DNA of 64,000 nucleotides. Origin: Azospirillaceae bacterium. Its GTDB lineage: Bacteria > Pseudomonadota > Alphaproteobacteria > Azospirillales > Azospirillaceae. The stretch spans positions 806,001 to 870,000 of the forward strand of contig JAPWJW010000001.1 in assembly GCA_028283825.1 (NCBI GenBank), written 5' to 3'. The translations under genes were made by a program, and so were the position numbers. The number at the start of each line of letters is the position of its first letter. The stretch's first letter is position 1. The notes beneath the pieces are model-generated. The model saw only the letters and a list, made by a program, of their open reading frames with translations, searched no databases and was not told the DNA's origin. This document shows, piece after piece, positions 49,988-58,583 of this stretch.

Positions 49988-51132
49988 GCCACGATGTCGG
50001 CCGTGGCGTATGTCTCGCCCCAATGTTCCGGCAGGAAGCTGCCAGTGCCCACCACATCGATCGGTGCCTGGGCATCGGCCATGACCCGGCATTTGGCGGG
50101 GCTGAAGCCGCTGGACGCTACGATGCGCACCTTGTCGAATCCCGCCTGGTCCAGGTTCTCCCGCACCCAGTGCAGGCCTGCGGCCGAGACGCCCGCGCCG
50201 ATCAGATAACGCAACTCCGTCTCATCCCGGTATCCGCGGATGCTGTCGGGTGCCCGGCGCTCCAGCACGGCATAGCTTTGCGGCGGGTCCAGGCCCTCGA
50301 CGAAGCGGCCGCCGGGGGTGTCCAGGCGCACCGACAGCTTGCCCTCGGCCGCCAGATCCGGGAAACGCCGGCAGACCGCAAGGGTGTCGCTGACCTCCCG
50401 TCCGAAATAATCCACCAGCACCGTCATCGCTTCTTCGGGGAAGGTGTCATTATACAGTTCTGCCGCCCGTACCGTGGAGCCGGCATAGCCGATCAGGGCA
50501 TGGGGCATGGTGCCGAAGCCCTTGGCCTGTCCGAAATAGGGGGCGGTGGCATCCGTGGCGTTGCCGATGAAACCGACGGCACCGACCTTGCGTTTGGCCC
50601 GTTCCGATCCGACGCTGGCGGCGTATGCCATCAGTTCCGCCATTTCCGTGCCGGCGCAATGCCGCGCATCCATGGCCAGGAAGGCTGATCGCGGCAGTCC
50701 GGCGCTCATCACGAAGGCGTTGTGCGCGGCGACGCAGGCCGGGCCCAGCTTCATGAGGAACAGGGTTTCCAGTTCCGCCAACTGGGAAAAAGGCCCTGTG
50801 ATCCACATCATGGGTTCGCCGGCACCGACCCATTGGCCTTCGTGGTAGCGAACTTCGATTTCGGGCACGAAGCCGCGTTCCGCCGCCACCGCGCGCAGCC
50901 AGTCCAACGCCAGCCGGGGGGCGAATACCACAGGGCGTCGCATGAACACCGCATAGGTCACGGGCAAATCCCCGTGTTTTTCCACGATCGTCCGTGTGCG
51001 CTTGAAATAGACGTCCGTCCATTGGCCCACCCGTTCCGCCGGGGGCCAGAGGCTGTGATCGGAGATCCCTTTGATGGACGTTTGTCCGCCCACGCTGGGT
51101 GCCGTCGTCAAATCCGCTTGCTCCTGGGCCAT
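49933..51132 (-). CDS. pncB: Nicotinate phosphoribosyltransferase
   Basis: 399 aa NAD-salvage enzyme joining nicotinate to PRPP. Motifs are YFKRTRTIVEKHGDLPVTYA, the substrate region FLAMDARHCAGTEMAELMAY, VGAVGFIGNATDAT, and the C-terminal VVGTGSFLPEHWGETYATAD with VAYDGVARVKMGRE. Length and order match bacterial PncB-like enzymes. Host gene flanking the phage-like element; a paralogous branch (nicotinamide phosphoribosyltransferase) cannot be ruled out. Confidence 0.85.
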   Translation of the reverse strand: MAQEQADLTTAPSVGGQTSIKGISDHSLWPPAERVGQWTDVYFKRTRTIVEKHGDLPVTYAVFMRRPVVFAPRLALDWLRAVAAERGFVPEIEVRYHEGQWVGAGEPMMWITGPFSQLAELETLFLMKLGPACVAAHNAFVMSAGLPRSAFLAMDARHCAGTEMAELMAYAASVGSERAKRKVGAVGFIGNATDATAPYFGQAKGFGTMPHALIGYAGSTVRAAELYNDTFPEEAMTVLVDYFGREVSDTLAVCRRFPDLAAEGKLSVRLDTPGGRFVEGLDPPQSYAVLERRAPDSIRGYRDETELRYLIGAGVSAAGLHWVRENLDQAGFDKVRIVASSGFSPAKCRVMADAQAPIDVVGTGSFLPEHWGETYATADIVAYDGVARVKMGREFLLKR

Positions 51133-51228
51133 GCGGCCGTCCTTCCCGTCGACAAAGAGATATGCCGGTGGATCATAGACGATAGGGCCTGGGGAAGGGC
51201 AAGCGGCCTTGGGCGCAATAAGTCCCTG

Positions 51229-51735
51229 TCAGTGGGGCGCGTCGCCGCCGGCCGATACCGGGGGCATGCCATAGGCTCGGGCGTACGCGCCCAGGGCCGA
51301 TTCATGAACCCCCCGCTGAATCTCACCGATCAGGGTGCGCATCTTCTGAAAAGCGGCGTCGGCGGCGGCCGGGTCGAAGGGTTGGGCCTTCAATTGGCGT
51401 ATGGCTTCGTGCCGGGCATCGCGGAGTTGCTGGAATTGAATCTGGGATAAATCCTGATGGCTGGCGATGGCCTCCTTGAGGAAGGGCAGCACCGCCTCGG
51501 GCGCGTTCCTGACGAAGGTGTCATAGGGCCCGCCACCCCGGCCATTGTTGGCGTCGTGGGAGGCATCGATGCGAAAGGACGAGTGAGAGCCACCCAAATG
51601 CTGGCCCACCACCATGCCGGCCACCAGCAGGTTGATTGACACCGATACCGCCAATAGGGCGATCAGCACCTTGGATACGGGACCGCCACCGGACGAAGCA
51701 TCCGGCGCGGGCTCATGCGGGCGGCCCTCGGTCAC
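51229..51735 (-). CDS. Membrane-anchored periplasmic sensor protein (CnrX/Spy-like)
   Basis: 168 aa. One membrane helix (KVLIALLAVSVSINLLVAGM) then a periplasmic helical domain with VLPFLKEAIASHQDLSQIQF and QLRDARHEAIRQLKAQPFDP, resembling heavy-metal-sensor/CpxP-like helical hairpins. Third gene of an operon with an ECF sigma gene and an anti-sigma-like gene; it overlaps the second by 4 nt. Probably senses periplasmic stress or metal and controls the anti-sigma protein (inference). Confidence 0.7.
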   Translation of the reverse strand: MTEGRPHEPAPDASSGGGPVSKVLIALLAVSVSINLLVAGMVVGQHLGGSHSSFRIDASHDANNGRGGGPYDTFVRNAPEAVLPFLKEAIASHQDLSQIQFQQLRDARHEAIRQLKAQPFDPAAADAAFQKMRTLIGEIQRGVHESALGAYARAYGMPPVSAGGDAPH

Positions 51736-52238
51736 TGTCCCATCTCCGTATCAATCTCAGTCATGGCCTTCATATATTCGATCGTGGCCGGCGAGGATGC
51801 GTCGGTCTGTTGCACGGACAACGGCGATACGCCGTGCACGCCAAGCACGATCCCCACCACGGCCGCCGCCATGCCGCTGGCCAGCGCCGCCGACATGCCC
51901 CCCGTCCAGAGGCCCCGTATGCCCCGACCACCAACGACCTGGACGTGTGAGGACATGACGGGGGCGGGCGACGCGACGGGCCATGCCGCAGGGTGCCGGG
52001 TCGTCTCCGGTATTGCTAGAATGGCACGCCGCAGATTGGGGCTGGCGCGGTCCAATGGCATGGTCGACAGGGCGTCCTCAGCCAGGCGGCCGGTGGCCAA
52101 TGCTTGCCGCGCCTCGGCGGACTGGGCCAGCAACGCGACAGCCTGAGGGCGGACCACCACCGGCCACAGGGCTGGGTCAGGCCCATGCAGATCGACCAGG
52201 TCTTCGAATTCCGTCAGCGTCATCATTCCGTCCATCAT
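51732..52238 (-). CDS. Probable membrane anti-sigma factor
   Basis: 168 aa. Cytoplasmic N-terminal part (EFEDLVDLHGPDPALWPVVV, LLAQSAEARQALATGRLAED), then a membrane helix (MSAALASGMAAAVVGIVLGV) and a short periplasmic tail. The layout and 4-nt overlap with the upstream ECF sigma gene indicate a partner anti-sigma factor. No zinc-binding HxxxCxxC motif is present, so it is not a ZAS-type protein. Confidence 0.7.
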   Translation of the reverse strand: MMDGMMTLTEFEDLVDLHGPDPALWPVVVRPQAVALLAQSAEARQALATGRLAEDALSTMPLDRASPNLRRAILAIPETTRHPAAWPVASPAPVMSSHVQVVGGRGIRGLWTGGMSAALASGMAAAVVGIVLGVHGVSPLSVQQTDASSPATIEYMKAMTEIDTEMGQ

Positions 52239-53014
52239 CGCGGCCCCCCTGTACGCGCCTTGCGCCCACCCTGGGGTTCCGGCGGCGCCAACGGGGCCAG
52301 CGTCACACGCAGGGCCCGCCGTGCGCGGACCAGCAAGGTTTCCAGGGCGCCGACGCTGACCTCCATGGCCGCCGCCGCCTCGGCATTACTCAAGCCCGCA
52401 TCATAACACAAGGAAATGGCCGCCCGCTGACGGTCCGGGAGGTCATCCACGGCACGGGCGACCAGGCGGCCCAATTCAGACCGCTCCACCAGCGTGGCGG
52501 CATCCAGCGATGGGTCCACGGGTTCCGGAACATTGTCCAGCGTGTCGTGGGCCGGGCGGCGCTTGCGGTCCAGGCACAGGTTCACGGTGATGCGGTAAAA
52601 CCAGGTGGAAAAACGCGCCTCCGATGGACGGAAGCGCTGGGCATGCTGCCAAAGCCGCAGGAACGCTTCCTGGGCCACGTCTTCGGCGTCGGCGGCCCCG
52701 CCCAGAACGCGCCGCGCCAGCGTGACCGTCCGATCCAAATGCCGGTCGGTCAACATCCGGAAAGCCTGGGCGTCACCGGCGGCGACACGGGCCACCAGGA
52801 CCTCGTCACTGCTGGTTGCCGAATTCTGGCTCTCGCTACGCTGCACGGATCCGCCCTTGCCGCCTTGGGGATGGGACAGCCCGACCAGACGTCCCACCTG
52901 CGTTGTAAGGCCAATCACCCCCTGCATGCCAGCGAAGCCGTAAGCAGCGAGGTCGTCGGACAGATCCTGGCCAGGCAAGGAGATGGATGTGGGGGAGGAC
53001 GGAAGGGGGGACAT
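52235..53014 (-). CDS. ECF-type RNA polymerase sigma factor
   Basis: 259 aa from ATG 53014 (with AAGGGA upstream); a shorter start at 52927 is also reasonable because the first 70 residues lack homology. Sigma-2 region: VARVAAGDAQAFRMLTDRHL, ADAEDVAQEAFLRLWQHAQR and FSTWFYRITVNLCLDRKRR. Sigma-4 region: LVARAVDDLPDRQRAAISLC, NAEAAAAMEVSVGALETLLV and RARRALR. Directs transcription in response to an envelope signal sensed through the two downstream proteins. Confidence 0.88.
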   Translation of the reverse strand: MSPLPSSPTSISLPGQDLSDDLAAYGFAGMQGVIGLTTQVGRLVGLSHPQGGKGGSVQRSESQNSATSSDEVLVARVAAGDAQAFRMLTDRHLDRTVTLARRVLGGAADAEDVAQEAFLRLWQHAQRFRPSEARFSTWFYRITVNLCLDRKRRPAHDTLDNVPEPVDPSLDAATLVERSELGRLVARAVDDLPDRQRAAISLCYDAGLSNAEAAAAMEVSVGALETLLVRARRALRVTLAPLAPPEPQGGRKARTGGPR

Positions 53015-53347
53015 GGGGCTTCGCTTCCCTTGGGGGATGGTGGCCACCGGCCGGGACGGATATCGATGGGCAACCATCGACTTTCCATCTCAGGGGCGAA
53101 TTCAAGATTTGCTACGACGCCTTGCGAGCAAACCCTGCGCCGGGACGGGAGGTGCGGCGAAATGGATGGGGGAACCGTGTGGTTTCTTGACCGCTCGCCA
53201 AGGTGGTGCGTTCGATGAGATAATCAATGTGACAAATTATGATATGATGTCGAACGGGAAGGGGCTCATATCGCTGGCGGGTGCGGTAATGGACGGTGTG
53301 CGGCCCGCAGATGTGACGGGGATGGTAAACGGGGTGGAATCGCGTTC
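53015..53347. other. Divergent intergenic region
   Basis: 333 bp between the ECF sigma gene and the 53348 gene. On the minus strand GAAC-N16-CGGT (53190-53213) is a weak ECF-type promoter candidate for autoregulation. Nothing else supportable is seen. Confidence 0.3.
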
Positions 53348-54199
53348 ATGAGCATGGTGCCGCGTGAACGGAAGACCAAAGGCGTTGTCTTCGGGCGCAG
53401 CCTTAACCACCGGCCGGAGCCGGTGGCCGGTGAAAGCTTGTCAGCGCCCCTCCGCCTGGCTGATGTCGACTATATCGCCGTGCCCCAGAAATCATGGCGG
53501 GATCAGTTTCGGCTGTTCCTTCAGTCCAGTGGTCTGTCCACCATCCCGATGATGACCCGGTTGCGCTGGCAGGCGCACGATGTGACCGAATGGTTGCAGG
53601 CGTCACTTCTGGGCAAGGGCGCGCGGGCCAAGCGCGCGGCGGTCATCCATCCCGTTCAGTTGCTGCCCGCCATGGAATTCCTGATGGGCCTTCCGTTGGA
53701 ACTGGATGTCGAACGCCGCATGATACAGACCTTGGTCGGGCGTGCGCTGATTGACTATCGCAAGCGCATCGGCCAGGAACGGGAAAAGCCATTCCTGTTC
53801 GCCCGTGAAGCATCCCATTACTTCTATGAAGGCTTCAAGGATCAGCAGCTGATCGCCAAAATATCGTCTCCAAGCGAACAGTTCTTTATCGTTCAGCGCA
53901 TCTACAATAATTACTATTTTTTTCGCCTGTATTATATCGCCTCCATCATTTCGCGAGAGCCGGCGGAGGGCGCCAATAAGCTGTTCTCAAAATTCATGCG
54001 CGCTTCCTTCTTCCTGTCGACGGTGCAGGATGACGGCACCCTGGCGGTCAAGCCGTCCTACCGCTCCCTGCCGCCCAAGGACCACGTGGTTTTCCTGGCC
54101 AAGCGGGACAACGCCCTGCAGGCGCGATTGCGGGAAGATCAGGGCCTGCGCACGGAACTGCAGTCGGTCCTGCGTTATTTCCGGCCGTTGCGCGGCTGA
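53348..54199 (+). CDS. Conserved hypothetical protein, 283 aa
   Basis: Soluble protein, ATG at 53348 (ATG 53354 also possible). A disordered basic start is followed by LADVDYIAVPQKSWRDQFRL, MTRLRWQAHDVTEWLQASLL and a helical, Tyr/Phe-rich middle (EASHYFYEGFKDQQLIAKIS, VQRIYNNYYFFRLYYIASII). The C-terminus carries KPSYRSLPPKDHVVFLAKRD. No family recognised. Lies between the ECF sigma locus and a crotonase. Confidence 0.75.
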   Translation: MSMVPRERKTKGVVFGRSLNHRPEPVAGESLSAPLRLADVDYIAVPQKSWRDQFRLFLQSSGLSTIPMMTRLRWQAHDVTEWLQASLLGKGARAKRAAVIHPVQLLPAMEFLMGLPLELDVERRMIQTLVGRALIDYRKRIGQEREKPFLFAREASHYFYEGFKDQQLIAKISSPSEQFFIVQRIYNNYYFFRLYYIASIISREPAEGANKLFSKFMRASFFLSTVQDDGTLAVKPSYRSLPPKDHVVFLAKRDNALQARLREDQGLRTELQSVLRYFRPLRG

Positions 54200-54249
54200 C
54201 CGCGGCGCCACTATGGTCACCCCTGCGTTAAGCGGAAGGGGCGGGTGCC

Positions 54250-55056
54250 ATGGATGAGCAGGTGGCGGGATATTGCGTGGCGGTCGAGAACGGCATCGCC
54301 ACCCTGACGGTGGACAGGCCCGACAAGCACAACGCGCTGACGCTGGACATGTGGTTGGCCCTGCCGGGGTTGATGGGCCGGCTTGGCCAAGCCCCCGATG
54401 TCCGGGTGGTGGTGTTGACCGGGGCAGGGGGACGGGCCTTTTCCGCAGGCGCCGATATCGCGGAATTCGGCCAGGTGTTCGCCACGCCGGAAGGGACCGC
54501 GCGGTTCAATGCCGCGGTGCGGTCCGGTAATCTGGCGGTGGAGCGGTGCCCCAAGCCGACCCTGGCCATGGTGCGGGGCTTGTGTGTGGGCGGTGGCTGC
54601 GGCCTGGCCCTGCATTGCGACCTGCGTTTCGCCGGCGACGGCGCCCGGTTCGGCATCACCCCGGCCAAGCTTGGGTTCGTCTATCCGTTTGAGGATACCC
54701 GCCGCCTGATCGACCATGTCGGACCCGCGCGTGCCAAGGACCTGTTGTTCTCCGCCCGGCTGATCGACGCGCGGGAGGCCCTGGCCATCGGCCTGGTGGA
54801 CCGGGTGCTGGAAGACGCCGCACTGGAGGATGCCGTCCGGGAGTATGCCTCGACGCTGTGCGGCCTGTCGCAATTCTCCCTGCAGGCGGCCAAGCACATC
54901 GTCCAGGCGGTGCAGGACGGGGCCACACCCATCACGGATGCGGGGGCGGCCACCTTCCTGGAAGAAGCCGCCCTTAACGAGGATTTCCAGGAGGGGCGCG
55001 ACGCCTTTCTGGAAAAACGGTCGCCGAATTTCACCTGGCGGGGCTGGGGACACTGA
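54250..55056 (+). CDS. Crotonase-family protein lacking the usual catalytic glutamates
   Basis: 268 aa with the crotonase fold: VDRPDKHNALTLDMWLALPG and oxyanion motifs GRAFSAGADIAEFG and CVGGGCGLALHCDL. Where classical enoyl-CoA hydratases have Glu (GGGCE and xPExxLG), this protein has Gly (GGGCG) and Ala (TPAKLGF). It therefore may not hydrate enoyl-CoA and could be an isomerase, hydrolase or other acyl-CoA enzyme. Convergent with the DUF1028 gene. Confidence 0.85.
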   Translation: MDEQVAGYCVAVENGIATLTVDRPDKHNALTLDMWLALPGLMGRLGQAPDVRVVVLTGAGGRAFSAGADIAEFGQVFATPEGTARFNAAVRSGNLAVERCPKPTLAMVRGLCVGGGCGLALHCDLRFAGDGARFGITPAKLGFVYPFEDTRRLIDHVGPARAKDLLFSARLIDAREALAIGLVDRVLEDAALEDAVREYASTLCGLSQFSLQAAKHIVQAVQDGATPITDAGAATFLEEAALNEDFQEGRDAFLEKRSPNFTWRGWGH

Positions 55057-55067
55057 CCCCTGGAGTT

Positions 55068-55997
55068 TCAGGGGGCGATATCGCGATAGATTGGGTCGGC
55101 GGCTTCTTGCCGTGCCCAGACGGGATTGGCGACGGCCATGCGCGCCAGATAGTCCCGGACACCGGCCTTGTCGCCCAGGGCCAGGGAAACCCGCGCGGCG
55201 CGGCGCCAGACGCGGTCCCAGCCATGGGCCAGGCGCGTGGCCTCCGCCAAGGCGGCTTGCGCCACCGCCTTGTCGCCCCTGTGGGCGGCACGGTCGGCAC
55301 GGATGACGGCTTGCCAGGCGTGATGCCGCTCCACCAGGGCCCGCAGGTCGGGAATGGGCTGGTCGCTGGCGTCCACGCGGAAATCCAGATCCAGGGGGAA
55401 GCCGTCGGGTGTGCGCACCACCAAGGCCGCCGACAGCTTGCCGATGGTCTGGCCGCCGGCCGCCTGTCCCGCCTCCAGCGCCGCCAGCAGCCGGTCTTCC
55501 AGTGCGCCGGGGGTGGTGCGGTAGGTGTGCTCCATGGCGGTCAGGACGCCGATGCCGGCCAGGCCATTGCCCTGGACGGAATAGCCCGGCCCCCGGCGCT
55601 CGCCGGCATAGGCGGACGCCAGTGCCTCCGCGCCGGTGAACGCGGCGGTGCGGCCTCGCGCATCGACCACCGCCACCTGCCGAGCTTCGACCCCGTCATC
55701 ATCGAAATCGCCGTTTTCCCGCAGCAGGGTGGCCAGAGTCTCCTCCGGTGTGCGGCCTTGGGCCAGCAGCGCCAGGCCCTTGGAACCCATGGCGGGATTG
55801 GTCTCGAACTGGGTGACGATGGCGCCGACGCCGGCCTGCGCGTAATCCACGCTGGCGCCCACCGCCAGGTTGTTGGTGGCGACGGCGACGCCGCAACTGC
55901 CCTTGTCGCAGGCGATGATGGAGAAGGTGGCCTGGGCGGTGCCGCCCCAAGCCAGCAGCGCCAGGACCGGCAATACGGCGAGAATCCGTCGGCGCAT
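55068..55997 (-). CDS. DUF1028 family secreted protein
   Basis: 309 aa. Signal peptide RRRILAVLPVLALLAWGGTA ending AQA. The mature start TFSIIACDKGSCGVAVATNN and AVGASVDYAQAGVGAIVTQF are diagnostic of DUF1028, a family with Ntn-hydrolase-like features and unknown substrate. VQGNGLAGIGVLTAMEHTYR is also conserved. ATG at 55997 overlaps the TGA of the upstream gene. C-terminal region has TPR-like helices (about 230-305). Confidence 0.85.
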   Translation of the reverse strand: MRRRILAVLPVLALLAWGGTAQATFSIIACDKGSCGVAVATNNLAVGASVDYAQAGVGAIVTQFETNPAMGSKGLALLAQGRTPEETLATLLRENGDFDDDGVEARQVAVVDARGRTAAFTGAEALASAYAGERRGPGYSVQGNGLAGIGVLTAMEHTYRTTPGALEDRLLAALEAGQAAGGQTIGKLSAALVVRTPDGFPLDLDFRVDASDQPIPDLRALVERHHAWQAVIRADRAAHRGDKAVAQAALAEATRLAHGWDRVWRRAARVSLALGDKAGVRDYLARMAVANPVWARQEAADPIYRDIAP

Positions 55998-56269
55998 CAA
56001 CGGATCAGCACACAGGTCCGGCCTTGGCAGCGGACATAGACCGCCAAGTCCTTCCCGTTCTGGCAGGTGATCTTGTAGACCAAGTCGGGACTGTTGCCGA
56101 CGAAGCGCTGCACCGCCTCCACCTTGTTGGGCTTGCAGCCGGCCTCCAGGGCCGTGGACTTGGCCTCCGCTTCGGCTTCCGCCGCGCGGGCGGCTGGAAC
56201 CTGAAACCCCAGCACCATCAAAAATACCGCCACGAAGGCGCGTCTGGCCTGTCCGTAGATGCGCCGCAT
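55997..56269 (-). CDS. Small secreted hypothetical protein
   Basis: 90 aa. Signal peptide with FVAVFLMVLGFQVPAARAAE. The mature part has four cysteines (GCKPNK, ITCQNG, VRCQGRTC), likely disulfide-bonded in the periplasm. Translationally coupled to the DUF1028 gene downstream. No family recognised. Confidence 0.65.
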   Translation of the reverse strand: MRRIYGQARRAFVAVFLMVLGFQVPAARAAEAEAEAKSTALEAGCKPNKVEAVQRFVGNSPDLVYKITCQNGKDLAVYVRCQGRTCVLIR

Positions 56270-56479
56270 GCCGTTTCCACCCGCGGTGTGTTCATTCCCT
56301 TGCAGGCCGGCATCCTATCATTTCCATCTGCCTCGAGCTATCAGGCCTGGGATGATGAAAAGGGGTGGAGATTTGGACTTCTATCACAAATGTGATGATA
56401 TCTATCCTTAATGCGTAAGGTGAAATTCTACCCGAAATACATAAACCTACCGAGGAAGCCCGTATTGACCGAAATGCCA

Positions 56480-56506
56480 TGCTGATGAACAAGATTAGCA
56501 TCAGCA
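56480..56506. promoter_or_regulatory. Inverted repeat upstream of the CheZ-like gene
   Basis: TGCTGAT and ATCAGCA are separated by 13 bp, about 47 bp before the start at 56553. Possible operator or leader hairpin. The rest of the 56270-56552 gap is AT-richer and shows no gene. Confidence 0.35.
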
Positions 56507-56552
56507 TTGTGCGCTGCGGCAGGCGGTGCATGGTTTATTCCGAGGGGGCGTG

Positions 56553-57503
56553 ATGGGAATGCAATCCACCCGGGGCTCGGGCCTCTCGCTGGAAGAATAT
56601 CGGCAGATGGAAGAATCCTTGCTGGCCACGGCCAAGGGCAGGGACTTTTATTATGAGATCCAGCGCCGCGCCCGCATGGTCGAGGCGGATGAATTGCGCC
56701 GGACGATGAGCGGGATCGAGCGGCTGGTTTCCGCCGCCGCCCTCAGCCCATCCGCCACCGGGCAGGACGCTCCGCTGGGCAATACCGAAATCACCTTCCT
56801 GAAGGCGGAGGTGGAGGCCATGGCCAACACCATCCGGCTGGTGAAGCGTGAGATCGCCGCCATCAAGCCGTCCGACCCCCGCGCTGACCGCATCAGCGCC
56901 GCGACCTCGGAACTCGACGCCATCGTCACCGCCACGGAAGAGGCGACCAACCGCATCCTGACGACGGTGGAGCGCATGACCGGCGCGTTGGCCCGGCTGA
57001 AGCCCGGCCGCGCCGCTGATGGCCAGGTGCTGACGGCACTGGAGGCGGCCTGCATGGACGTGATGATGGCCTGTTCTTTCCAGGACATCTGCGGCCAGCG
57101 CACCGCCAAGGTGGTGAACACCCTGTGTTATATTGAGGATCGCGTGGGCGTGATCATGGGCCTGTGGCGGACCTTGCCGCAGGAAGCGGCCAACCCCGCC
57201 GCCCCGCCGGCCGACGCGCCGCGTGAGGTGCTGCTGCCCTACAAGCACGACGACGTCCGGCCCGATGCCCACCTGCTGCACGGCCCGTCGCTACAGGCAC
57301 CGTCGCAGATGGCCATCGACGCGCTGTTCGGCGCCATCTCCGGCCCGCCGCCGGTCAGCCCGCCAACGACGGCGAAGACGGAAGCCAAGCCAGCGCCCAA
57401 GACGGCGGTGAAGCAGGTTCTCATTCCCAGCACCACCGGCCTGAGTGCCGATGCCATCCGGACCCAGCAGGAAATCGACGCGCTGTTCGAAGGGGTGCGC
57501 TGA
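56553..57503 (+). CDS. cheZ: CheZ-like CheY-P phosphatase
   Basis: 316 aa. The central helical domain contains MMACSFQDICGQRTAKVVNT, in which Asp178 and Gln182 match the D-x3-Q catalytic pair of CheZ/CheC-type phosphatases (CheZ Asp143/Gln147). It would remove phosphate from CheY-P and stop flagellar signalling. The C-terminus has two copies of a FliM/CheZ-like CheY-docking motif: SQMAIDALFG (about 251) and TQQEIDALFEG (about 305). Start with GAGGGGG upstream; an in-frame extension of 9 residues is possible. Confidence 0.8.
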   Translation: MGMQSTRGSGLSLEEYRQMEESLLATAKGRDFYYEIQRRARMVEADELRRTMSGIERLVSAAALSPSATGQDAPLGNTEITFLKAEVEAMANTIRLVKREIAAIKPSDPRADRISAATSELDAIVTATEEATNRILTTVERMTGALARLKPGRAADGQVLTALEAACMDVMMACSFQDICGQRTAKVVNTLCYIEDRVGVIMGLWRTLPQEAANPAAPPADAPREVLLPYKHDDVRPDAHLLHGPSLQAPSQMAIDALFGAISGPPPVSPPTTAKTEAKPAPKTAVKQVLIPSTTGLSADAIRTQQEIDALFEGVR

Positions 57504-57507
57504 AGCC

Positions 57508-58141
57508 TCAGCCGGCACCGCCGGCGCGCACCAACGTCGACACTGCGTCGGCGCCCTCTTCCACCAACCCGGCCGCGACGCCATCGCGGTCGGCCTCGGG
57601 CCGGTTCTGGCTCATCTTCCATTTGCCTTCCAGGCTGGTGATGGGCAGGCGGAACCCCACGATGCCGCGCAATTGCGCCTGGATGAAATCGGCGGGCGCG
57701 TCGGCCACGGCCCAAGGCGTTGCCCTGCCCTGTTCTTGCCCCTCCGTCAGCGCCGTCACGAGGTCCAGCAGGGCGTCCGCTTCCTCGAAGAAGGTGATGG
57801 GCCCGCGGGCGTGGACGGTGGCGTAGTTCCAGGTAGGGCACCACCTTTTCCGTCTGAGCCTTGGTGGCGTACCAGGACGGGGTGATGTAGGCCTCCGGCC
57901 CCATGAAGATGGCCAGCGCCGCTGCGCCCGCCGGTGTTTCCCGCCACTGCGGGTTGGCCTTGGCGAAGTGGCCGTAGAGCGTGCCGAATTCCCCCTCATC
58001 GGCGCGCAACAGCAAGGGCAGGGGACTGGCCATGGGCAGGCCGTCCGTTCCCACCGTCACCAGGTTGGCCAGGCGGATGGCGCGCATCGTCTCATGCAGC
58101 ACAGGCAGGCGGTCTTCCTTGAAATGGCTGGGCCGGTACAT
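57508..58141 (-). pseudogene. PaiB-type FMN-binding negative regulator, single frameshift
   Basis: Minus-strand reading starts MYRPSHFKEDRLPVLHETMR and runs through LVTVGTDGLPMASPLPLLL, AYITPSWYATKAQTEKVVP. The expected TWNYATVHARGPITFFEE follows only after a one-base shift near 57835, where the DNA reads ccctacctgg with one extra base. The rest (FRLPITSLEGKWKMSQNRPE and the C-terminus) is intact in the second frame. It is either a real pseudogene or an assembly error. PaiB family members are FMN-binding repressors of sporulation and protease genes in Bacillus. Confidence 0.8.
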
Positions 58142-58238
58142 GGGGGACATCCTTCGGGCGATGTGACGCGCGGGAATGATACACTGTCTGTCATGCCCGA
58201 CGCGCCTCTTTGGCGCGCGCCGTTCAGGGGTCGCCTTC

Positions 58239-58580
58239 ATGACGCCGGAAGATTTCAGCCGTACCGCCCTGTCGCTGGCCGGTGCGGAACCGGGGGCCCA
58301 CATGGGGCATGCCGATTTCCGCGTGGGCGGGCGCATCTTCGCCACGCTGGACCCCGAACTCGGACGCGGCATGGTCAAATTGGCGCCGGAGGAACAGGAG
58401 GTGCGGGTGGCGGCCGAGCCCGCGATGTTCCAACCGGTTCCCGGCGGCTGGGGGCGGCAGGGCTGCACCCATGTCGCCCTGGCAACAGTGGATGAGGCGG
58501 CGCTGGCGGGGGCCTTGCGGGCAGCCTGGAATCTGGCGGTGGCCCTGGGGCCGACCCGGCCGCGCAAGAAGAAAGCCTGA
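58239..58580 (+). CDS. MmcQ/YjbR family protein
   Basis: 113 aa. Begins MTPEDFSRTALSLAGAEPGA, followed by GHADFRVGGRIFATLDPELG and a closing HVALATVDEAALAGALRAAW, the MmcQ/YjbR (DUF419) double-wing fold pattern, and ends with a basic tail. The start follows the family and removes a 21-residue extension. Often annotated as DNA-binding, but the function is not established. Convergent with the REC-GGDEF-EAL gene, 3 nt apart. Confidence 0.85.
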   Translation: MTPEDFSRTALSLAGAEPGAHMGHADFRVGGRIFATLDPELGRGMVKLAPEEQEVRVAAEPAMFQPVPGGWGRQGCTHVALATVDEAALAGALRAAWNLAVALGPTRPRKKKA

Positions 58581-58583
58581 ACC

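Noticed and set aside
56292-56531. 79-codon minus-strand frame upstream of the CheZ-like gene
   Set aside because: No coherent domain or convincing ribosome site; it crosses the likely promoter region of the CheZ-like gene.
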